The notes under the pieces: model-generated
Databases searched by the model: none
What the model was told of the DNA's origin: nothing
What the model saw: the letters and a program-made list of their open reading frames with translations, nothing else
Program-made: the position numbers and the translations under genes
Assembly: GCF_003860525.1 (NCBI RefSeq)
Contig: NZ_CP034161.1
Span: 496,001-560,000, forward strand
Direction: 5' to 3'
DNA length: 64,000 nucleotides
From: Epilithonimonas vandammei
Lineage (GTDB): Bacteria > Bacteroidota > Bacteroidia > Flavobacteriales > Weeksellaceae
Shown here: in pieces, positions 58,015 through 64,000 of the stretch
How positions within the stretch are numbered: the first letter of the stretch is position 1
Layout: each line of letters begins with the position of its first letter

Positions 58015-59904
58015 ATGGCAACAGGAAGTATTAATGTATCGGTGGAGAATATTTTTCCACTGATTAAAAAGTTTCTTTACAGCGACCACGAGATTTTTCT
58101 GCGTGAGCTGATTTCTAATGCGACGGATGCAACGACGAAACTGAAACACCTCACCACAATAGGTGAAGCGAAGGTTGAATATGGAAATCCAATTATTGAA
58201 GTGAAAATTGATAAAGATGCGAAAACGCTGACTATCAAAGATCAAGGAATTGGGATGACTGGCGAAGAAGTTGAAAAATATATCAACCAAGTGGCGTTTT
58301 CCGGAGCTGAGGAATTTCTAGAAAAATATAAAGATTCTGCGAAAGATGCGGGGATAATTGGACATTTTGGTCTTGGATTTTATTCGGCGTTTATGGTGGC
58401 GGAAAAAGTGGAAATTTTGACTAAATCTTATAAAGAAGATGCAAAAGCAGTTCGTTGGGTCTGCGACGGAAGTCCGGAATATACACTTGAGGAAACGGAA
58501 AAAACTGACAGAGGGACGGAAATCGTGCTTCATATTGCGGAAGATTCTACGGAGTTTTTGGAAGAGTTCAGAATCCGTGAATTGCTGACAAAATATAATA
58601 AGTTCAATCAAGTTCCAATTAAATTTGGGACAAAAAAAGAAACATTGCCTTTACCGGAAGGTTCTGCCGAGGATGCAAAACCAGAAACAGTTGAGGTTGA
58701 TAATATCATCAATAACACCAATCCTGCTTGGACAAAATCGCCGTCTGAACTGAAAGACGAAGATTATAACAATTTCTACAGAGAATTGTATCCGATGCAG
58801 TTTGAAGAGCCTTTGTTTCACATTCATTTGAATGTGGATTATCCGTTCAATTTGACGGGCATTTTGTTCTTTCCGAAATTAGGGAACAATCTTAATATTG
58901 AGAAAGATAAAATCCAATTATATCAAAATCAAGTATTTGTAACAGATGAAGTTAAGGGTATTGTTCCGGATTTCTTGATGTTGTTGAGAGGTGTGATTGA
59001 TTCGCCCGATATTCCTTTGAACGTTTCCCGTTCTTATTTGCAGGCTGATGGCGCAGTGAAGAAAATCTCTTCTTACATCACGAAAAAAGTGGCGGACAAA
59101 ATGGTTTCGTTAATCAATGAAAACCGTGAAGATTATGAAAAGAAATGGAATGATATCAAAATCGTTATCGAGTATGGAATGATTTCGGAAGATAAGTTCT
59201 ATGAAAAATCTGACAAGTTTGCTCTGTATCCAACGACAGATAACAACTATTATCTTTGGAATGAATTGATTGAAAAAATCAAACCAACTCAAACGGATAA
59301 AGACGGAAAAATAGTTATTCTTTATGCAAACAATGCTGACGAACAACACAGCTACATCCAGTCTGCCAAAGAGAAAGGTTATGAAGTCTTGTTGCTGGAT
59401 TCGCCGATTGTTCCGCACTTGATTCAGAAACTGGAAGCTTCTAAAGAAAACATTGCTTTTGCGAGAGTTGATGCAGACCACATCAATAATCTCATCAAAA
59501 AAGATGAGCCTAAAATTTCTAAACTAAATGATTCGGATAAAGAAACTTTGAAGAAAGAAATCGAGGAATCTATCAATGATACAAAGTTCACTGTTCAATT
59601 GGAAGATTTGGATTCTACAGATGCACCGTTTACGTTGACTCAGCCGGAGTTTTTCAGAAGAATGAAAGATATGCAGGCAACCGGCGGTGGCGGAATGTTC
59701 GCAATGGGCGGTTTCCCTGAGATGTACAATCTTGTTGTGAATGCTAACTCAGATTTTGCTGGAGAATTATTGAAGAAAGATAATGACGATGAGAAAAAAG
59801 CAATGATTAATCAGGCTTTGGATTTGGCGAAATTATCTCAGAATCTTTTGAAAGGAAAAGAACTGACGGATTTTATCAAGCGTAGTTTTGAGAGTTTGAA
59901 GTAA
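58015..59904 (+). CDS. htpG: Molecular chaperone HtpG (Hsp90)
   Basis: ATP-dependent chaperone. The 629-residue protein has the GHKL N-terminus with catalytic E31 and N35 (R-E-L-I-S-N-A-T-D-A), D-Q-G-I-G-M, G-H-F-G-L-G-F-Y-S-A-F-M-V, the middle-domain P-L-N-V-S-R-S-Y-L-Q and the C-terminal dimerization domain (from about 500). The usual S-N-A-S-D-A is S-N-A-T-D-A, a mild change. Own terminator follows. Confidence 0.96.
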   Translation: MATGSINVSVENIFPLIKKFLYSDHEIFLRELISNATDATTKLKHLTTIGEAKVEYGNPIIEVKIDKDAKTLTIKDQGIGMTGEEVEKYINQVAFSGAEEFLEKYKDSAKDAGIIGHFGLGFYSAFMVAEKVEILTKSYKEDAKAVRWVCDGSPEYTLEETEKTDRGTEIVLHIAEDSTEFLEEFRIRELLTKYNKFNQVPIKFGTKKETLPLPEGSAEDAKPETVEVDNIINNTNPAWTKSPSELKDEDYNNFYRELYPMQFEEPLFHIHLNVDYPFNLTGILFFPKLGNNLNIEKDKIQLYQNQVFVTDEVKGIVPDFLMLLRGVIDSPDIPLNVSRSYLQADGAVKKISSYITKKVADKMVSLINENREDYEKKWNDIKIVIEYGMISEDKFYEKSDKFALYPTTDNNYYLWNELIEKIKPTQTDKDGKIVILYANNADEQHSYIQSAKEKGYEVLLLDSPIVPHLIQKLEASKENIAFARVDADHINNLIKKDEPKISKLNDSDKETLKKEIEESINDTKFTVQLEDLDSTDAPFTLTQPEFFRRMKDMQATGGGGMFAMGGFPEMYNLVVNANSDFAGELLKKDNDDEKKAMINQALDLAKLSQNLLKGKELTDFIKRSFESLK

Positions 59905-59928
59905 TGAATTATTTCAATAAACATAAAA

Positions 59929-59957
59929 AAAGCGGAACTAAATTTTAGTTCCGCTTT
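59929..59957. terminator. Bidirectional terminator between htpG and the Prc-type gene
   Basis: AAAGCGGAACTA and TAGTTCCGCTTT form a 12-bp perfect stem, with A-run and T-run flanks, between convergent genes. Confidence 0.9.
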
Positions 59958-59961
59958 CTTT

Positions 59962-62082
59962 TTATTTGATTTTCGAAAGGACATCTACCGTTTCTTCCAG
60001 ATAGAAATCCCGTTCAAGATTTTTTCTCCAGTTTTCGGTTTTCTTAGCAAATGCTTCATCTTTTTTGATTCTTTCCGCTTCGTCTGTGTGAAGAGTGAAT
60101 TTCAATCCGTTATTGAATTTATCCAAACCTTTGAACTTGTCAATCTGAGCTTTACGCTTTTTCATCAGCTCATTGAATTTGGTTTGATTCAAAGTGATAG
60201 TTTCTTCTTTGTCCAGCGCTTCTTTCCATTCCGCAGATTCCTGTAACATTTTGTAATTCTTGTTATCTGCCAATTGTTTGTCTAATTCTGCCTGCAATTG
60301 AGGAATATTAAGTCCAGTCAACTTTTTATAAGACGTGGTTTCAATTTTGTCCCAAGGCAAAGCAAATTGGTCAAAACGTTCTCCAACTTCTGCATAGGAG
60401 AAGAAATCTTTCATTTTAAGGTCAGCTTCTACACCTTTTCTCTGAGTCGATTCTCCGGAAACTCTATAAAATTTTTGAATCGTCAATTTCAAAGCTCCAA
60501 AATCGTCATTCGTATTCAGGAATCTATTCAATTCCACAAAAGTCTGAACCGTTCCTTTTCCGAAAGAACTTGGCGAACCAATTACAGCCGCTCTTCCATA
60601 ATCTTGGAACGCCCCCGCAAGGATTTCTGAAGCGGAAGCAGATAATTCGTTTTGCATCACCACAAGCGGACCTGTCCAAATTGGTTCATTCGATTTATTA
60701 CTTAGAACCTGGATTTTTCCTCGGCTGTCTTTTACCTGGACATAAGGACCAGCGTTCATAAACAATCCCATAATGTCGCCAACTTCGGTCAAAGAACCTC
60801 CACCATTGCTTCTAAGGTCAAGGATGATTCCTTCTACATTTTCTTTCTTAAGTTTGATTAATTCTGCTTTGATATCGTCAGAAGCATTTCTACCTTTCGC
60901 ATCTTCAAAATCAACGTTGAAACTTGGAAGGTAGATGAATCCGTATTTCTTACCATTTTTAGAATTAACAACAATACTTCTTGCAAAAGTGTCTTCTATA
61001 GCCACTTCCTCACGAATCATTGTTACCTCTTTGATGGTCTTGTCTTTTTTCTCAACTGTTAAAGTGACAGGTGTTCCTTTTTCCCCACGAATTAGTCTTA
61101 CCGCTTCATCAGACAACATTCCGACAACGTTCACAGGTTCTTCGTTTGGTTTGGATTTTACTTTCAGGATTTTGTCACCTGCAGTTAATTGTTTTGATTT
61201 CCAAGCTGGTGCACCAATTGTCAATTCACCAAGATATAAATAACCTTTCTTTTCCTGAATCAAAGCCCCTATGCCAATCACTTTTCCAGTGAATTGCATA
61301 TCAAATTCCTCTTTGTTTTTCGGAGAGAAATAATTGGTATGCGGGTCAAAAACTTCGGTATAAGCATTCATATAAACTGTGAACCAGTCCATTTTCTTTC
61401 TCTTTTTGAATCTTCTGAAAGAATCTGTAATCAGATCTTTAACTTCTGCCGTCGCTTTGACACGCTTCTGTTCCGCTGTTGTTGGTGCGTATTTTATCGT
61501 GTCTGGAAGTTTGTTGTTCACGACAGAGTCTTTCTTCTTTTTCTGAGCCTCTTCCTTGCTGGTCAATGTTTCAATTTCCTGAAGGATATTGTACTTGATG
61601 TATTTTTTCCATTCTTCGCGCTGTTGTTTAGAATCAATTGGGTTCACTCTCTTCTTTGGTTCAAGAATCAATTCGTCATTTTCATCCAAATTAATTGGTT
61701 TGGAAAGAATATCCTGAGTCATTTTATCAATCTCATCTACACGCTGATAAAGTCTGTCAATCGTCAATTTGTAGAAAACAAGATTTCCTTGATTAAGATA
61801 ATCATCCAGTTTTGTGTAATGCTTTTTGAACTCATCCATATCGGACTGTAGAAAGTATCTTTTGGACGCATCTACGCTTTCAAAATATTTGTCATAAACA
61901 TCCTGAGAATAAGCATCATTGATTGGTTTCGGGCTATAATGAAGATAAGAAAGAGTGTTTTTTACGCTTACCATAATGGTCTGCATTTTTTCATCATCAT
62001 TTTGTGGAGCGTTGAAACAGAACATCAGCGTCATCAAAGGCGCAAACATCAGTAGTTTCTTGAACTTGATTTTTTTAAACAT
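59962..62082 (-). CDS. prc: Carboxy-terminal processing (tail-specific) protease, S41A
   Basis: A 706-residue periplasmic protease of the Prc type. Signal-anchor region (8-25); Prc N-terminal domain (about 30-250); PDZ (about 260-345); S41 core with the Ser/Lys dyad S485 (S-A-S-A-S-E-I) and K509 (F-G-K-G-T-V-Q); and C-terminal DUF3340-like helices (from about 560). It should trim C-termini of envelope proteins or peptidoglycan hydrolases. The layout and spacing of the catalytic residues match the E. coli enzyme. Confidence 0.93.
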   Translation of the reverse strand: MFKKIKFKKLLMFAPLMTLMFCFNAPQNDDEKMQTIMVSVKNTLSYLHYSPKPINDAYSQDVYDKYFESVDASKRYFLQSDMDEFKKHYTKLDDYLNQGNLVFYKLTIDRLYQRVDEIDKMTQDILSKPINLDENDELILEPKKRVNPIDSKQQREEWKKYIKYNILQEIETLTSKEEAQKKKKDSVVNNKLPDTIKYAPTTAEQKRVKATAEVKDLITDSFRRFKKRKKMDWFTVYMNAYTEVFDPHTNYFSPKNKEEFDMQFTGKVIGIGALIQEKKGYLYLGELTIGAPAWKSKQLTAGDKILKVKSKPNEEPVNVVGMLSDEAVRLIRGEKGTPVTLTVEKKDKTIKEVTMIREEVAIEDTFARSIVVNSKNGKKYGFIYLPSFNVDFEDAKGRNASDDIKAELIKLKKENVEGIILDLRSNGGGSLTEVGDIMGLFMNAGPYVQVKDSRGKIQVLSNKSNEPIWTGPLVVMQNELSASASEILAGAFQDYGRAAVIGSPSSFGKGTVQTFVELNRFLNTNDDFGALKLTIQKFYRVSGESTQRKGVEADLKMKDFFSYAEVGERFDQFALPWDKIETTSYKKLTGLNIPQLQAELDKQLADNKNYKMLQESAEWKEALDKEETITLNQTKFNELMKKRKAQIDKFKGLDKFNNGLKFTLHTDEAERIKKDEAFAKKTENWRKNLERDFYLEETVDVLSKIK

Positions 62083-62196
62083 ATATTTTTAAATCTGTAC
62101 TTGGATTAGTATTTTTTCCGTTTTGAAAGTTACGATGATATTCAAAAACGAAACCAAATTTAACACCTTATTTTAATTAAAGTATTATAAATTGGT

Positions 62197-62204
62197 TATT
62201 TTTG
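62197..62204 (+). promoter_or_regulatory. Candidate -7 box for surE
   Basis: TATTTTTG fits TAnnTTTG, 50 bases before the surE ATG. No clear TTG at the right distance upstream. Confidence 0.3.
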
Positions 62205-62254
62205 AAAGAATTATGACAATATCGCAAAAAGCGACAAAAAATAAAGAAAATTTT

Positions 62255-63019
62255 ATGAGTAAACCATTGATACTGGTAACCAATGACGACGGAATTACTG
62301 CGCCTGGCATCAGAAAATTAATTAGCATTGTAAACGAAATTGGAGACGTAATTGTTGTAGCACCTAATTCGCCTCAAAGTGGAAAAGGCCACGCTATTAC
62401 CATTAACTCAACTTTAAGCTTCGAAGAACTCAACTTGGATGGTCCTCAGAGAGATTTTTCCTGCTCCGGAACCCCTGTGGATTGTGTAAAAATGGCATTA
62501 GATAAAATTCTTCCAAGAAAACCGGATTTGGTAGTGTCCGGAATTAATCATGGGGCAAATTCTTCCATTAATGTTATCTATTCTGGAACAATGTCTGCGG
62601 CTGTGGAAGCCGGAGTGGAAGGTTTGCAAGCGATTGGTTTTTCACTTTCTGATTTGAAATGGGATGCTGATTTTGACCAAGCGGAAGAGTTTATCAAAGA
62701 AATTATTCTTAAAACACTCGAAAATCCAATGCCTAAAGGTATAGTGCTAAATGTAAACATTCCTAAACTACCTAAAGAAGATATAAAAGGAATCAAAGTT
62801 TGTAAACAAGCCAACGCCAAATGGGAAGAAAGTTTTGACGAAAGAACCAATCCGCACGGAACAAAATATTACTGGTTGACAGGTTATTTCAATAATATGG
62901 ATGAGTCCGAAGATGCGGACGAAACAGCTTTGGCAAACGGTTATATCAGTATTGTACCGGTGAAATTTGATTTGACAGCTTATGAATATATGAACGAGCT
63001 GAATTCTGTTTATCAATAA
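62255..63019 (+). CDS. surE: 5'/3'-nucleotidase SurE
   Basis: Metal-dependent phosphatase of nucleoside monophosphates. The 254-residue protein starts K-P-L-I-L-V-T-N-D-D-G (metal ligands D11, D12) and has P-Q-S-G-K-G-H-A-I-T with the metal serine and S-G-I-N-H-G-A-N with the metal asparagine. I chose the ATG at 62255, where the family's N-terminus begins; upstream in-frame ATGs would add a non-conserved leader over the promoter region. The Crp/Fnr gene follows after 12 bases. Confidence 0.93.
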   Translation: MSKPLILVTNDDGITAPGIRKLISIVNEIGDVIVVAPNSPQSGKGHAITINSTLSFEELNLDGPQRDFSCSGTPVDCVKMALDKILPRKPDLVVSGINHGANSSINVIYSGTMSAAVEAGVEGLQAIGFSLSDLKWDADFDQAEEFIKEIILKTLENPMPKGIVLNVNIPKLPKEDIKGIKVCKQANAKWEESFDERTNPHGTKYYWLTGYFNNMDESEDADETALANGYISIVPVKFDLTAYEYMNELNSVYQ

Positions 63020-63031
63020 AAATGGTAATGA

Positions 63032-63601
63032 ATGGAGTTTGTTAAACAGTATCTGCTTTCCAAAAATATTCCTCTGGACGAAAAAAAGTTTGGAGAATTT
63101 GCCCAAAAGAATATTCGGACAGAGTTTAAAAAGAAAGATCTTATATTAAAAGCAGGTGAAGTAGAAAATTATCTATCTTTTGTAGAAAAGGGTATTGCCC
63201 GACTTTTTTTTGAAAAAGAGAATAAAGATTTGACAATCCGATTTGTTTTTGAATATCAGTATCTTACAGTTTACGATTCTTTTACGCAAAGAACTCCATC
63301 CAGATGTGATGTGGAGGCACTTACGGATATGGTGGTGTGGAGAGTGCATTATGATGATTTACAAATGCTTTATAAAACACATTCTGTTGGAAATCTGATC
63401 GGAAGACTTACTGTAGAAAAATTATATGTAGAAAAACTTAACAGAGAATTTTCTTTACTAAGTGAAACTGCAGAAGAGCGATATCTTAAAATTATGAAAG
63501 AACAACCCGATCTTTTTCAACGGCTTCCACTTAAGCATATTGCTTCTTATATGGGGATTACGCCACAGGCGCTTAGCAGAATAAGAAAACGTATTTCTTA
63601 A
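63032..63601 (+). CDS. Crp/Fnr family transcriptional regulator
   Basis: A 189-residue regulator: a cyclic-nucleotide-binding-like beta-roll (about 25-115, with L-I-L-K-A-G-E-V-E-N-Y-L-S-F-V-E-K-G), a long dimerization helix, and an HTH near the end (I-A-S-Y-M-G-I-T-P-Q-A-L-S-R-I-R-K-R). The Fnr iron-sulfur cysteines are missing and the residues that bind cAMP in Crp are not obvious, so the ligand is unknown. Likely co-transcribed with surE. Confidence 0.88.
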   Translation: MEFVKQYLLSKNIPLDEKKFGEFAQKNIRTEFKKKDLILKAGEVENYLSFVEKGIARLFFEKENKDLTIRFVFEYQYLTVYDSFTQRTPSRCDVEALTDMVVWRVHYDDLQMLYKTHSVGNLIGRLTVEKLYVEKLNREFSLLSETAEERYLKIMKEQPDLFQRLPLKHIASYMGITPQALSRIRKRIS

Positions 63602-63689
63602 CCATGGTTCATTTTATCTGAAAAATAATTGTTCTACTTTTGCAGAAATCAAAGGATTTGAGGATCCAAATGACGAAAAAAATAAATAA

Positions 63690-63721
63690 AAAAGCATTCA
63701 GTTTTAGCTGAGTGCTTTTTT
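63690..63721. terminator. Terminator between Crp/Fnr gene and the partial gene at the right edge
   Basis: AAGCATTCAG and CTGAGTGCTT pair (one G-T) around a six-base loop, with A- and T-runs on the sides; convergent genes. Confidence 0.8.
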
Positions 63722-63733
63722 GTTTTTTAATTC

Positions 63734-64000
63734 TTAATTAAAAGCATTGTCATAAGTCATTGATGAAAAATCGATTTTCAGAATAGCTTTAGAATCTACA
63801 GGATTTCCGTTGCATGTGGCAGGTTTCCAGATTTTATTGGCTTTCATGGCGGCATTTTTCAGATCTTTGAGAAACAGATCACCGTTTGCTACTTTAGGAC
63901 CGGCTTCTGCATTTGTAAGTACGCCGTTTTTATTGATGTCTAACTTTACAAAAAATAATCCGTTGATGACGTAGGTATTCCAGTTAACATTTTGCTGAAG
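63734..64000 (-). CDS. TonB-like C-terminal domain protein (partial, N-terminus outside window)
   Basis: Reading leftward from the window edge, one frame stays open for 88 residues to a TAA at 63736-63734. The sequence (V-N-W-N-T-Y-V-I-N-G-L-F-F-V-K-L-D-I-N-K-N-G, then A-A-M-K-A-N-K-I-W-K-P-A-T-C-N-G) has the strand-helix-strand pattern and the W-K-P-A motif of the energy-transducer TonB C-terminal domain; the M56 peptidase encoded at 29-30 kb ends in a similar I-W-K-P-A-T segment. Start and full domain layout cannot be seen. Confidence 0.7.
   Translation of the reverse strand, partial: LQQNVNWNTYVINGLFFVKLDINKNGVLTNAEAGPKVANGDLFLKDLKNAAMKANKIWKPATCNGNPVDSKAILKIDFSSMTYDNAFN

Noticed and set aside
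61294-61851. 185-residue open frame antisense to the Prc-type protease gene
   Set aside because: Phenylalanine-rich shadow of lysine/glutamate codons; no start signals.
1-64000. tRNA, rRNA, CRISPR array or known riboswitch
   Set aside because: No cloverleaf-like sequence with a TTCGA-type T-loop outside genes, no regularly spaced repeats and no recognisable riboswitch core were seen by eye; a covariance-model scan would be decisive.

Overview
The window reads as a chromosomal segment of a flavobacterium of the Chryseobacterium/Weeksellaceae type. It is AT-rich, its promoters fit the Bacteroidetes pattern TTG-N19-TAnnTTTG rather than the sigma70 pattern, and it carries lineage-typical genes: a MurF-Alr fusion, a BlaI/BlaR1-like pair with a TonB-type C-terminus, a LytS/LytTR system with 2TM-domain proteins, GMP reductase, ClpC without McsAB, and a patatin with a BamA-like C-terminal barrel. 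No rRNA, tRNA or CRISPR array was found.

Layout. 0-8.4 kb: a broken secreted-protein gene, a remnant of a TonB-receptor-like gene, sodC, ldcA-yraN, a LysE exporter, rnr, an AlbA_2/ATPase-fold protein and rpiB. 8.4-9.2 kb: a long non-coding, very AT-rich stretch with five DnaA-box-like sequences, a candidate replication origin. 9.2-20 kb: pgk, a methyltransferase, mnmG flanked by two perfect ParB parS sites, then a leftward operon of toxin-antitoxin pair, murF-alr, patatin and ybeY, followed by tdk. 20-30.5 kb, mostly rightward: an acidic conserved protein, rsmI with a small toxin-antitoxin cassette inserted at its 3' end between 23-bp direct repeats, fabG, lutABC plus a nucleosidase, guaC (leftward), and blaI-M56 peptidase. 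30.5-42 kb: uvrB, a six-gene leftward envelope operon (membrane proteins, AI-2E transporter, DUF3820, heptosyltransferase-like GT9, Kdo-kinase-like), pabB-pabC, menD and a radical SAM enzyme. 42-46 kb: a LytS-type kinase carrying its own 2TM domain, two small 2TM proteins, a LytTR regulator and a small secreted protein. 46-47.7 kb: an IS1182-family element with inward-facing terminator-like ends. 47.7-64 kb: mnmA, an outer-membrane protein, clpC, a YgjV-like protein and GT4, a DUF4251 lipoprotein, meaB, a cytochrome c, methylmalonyl-CoA mutase, htpG, a Prc-type protease, surE, a Crp/Fnr regulator and the C-terminal part of a TonB-like protein.

The most unusual signals lie outside the coding genes. 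They are: the origin/parS cluster; tandem direct repeats with 21-bp spacing that match the LytTR (AgrA-like) operator pattern directly upstream of the kinase operon and again upstream of the broken gene at the left end; the toxin-antitoxin insertion that remakes the end of rsmI; BlaI-type operators lying on a textbook Bacteroidetes promoter; and at least four families of short palindromic intergenic repeats, one copy of which is translated inside pabB.
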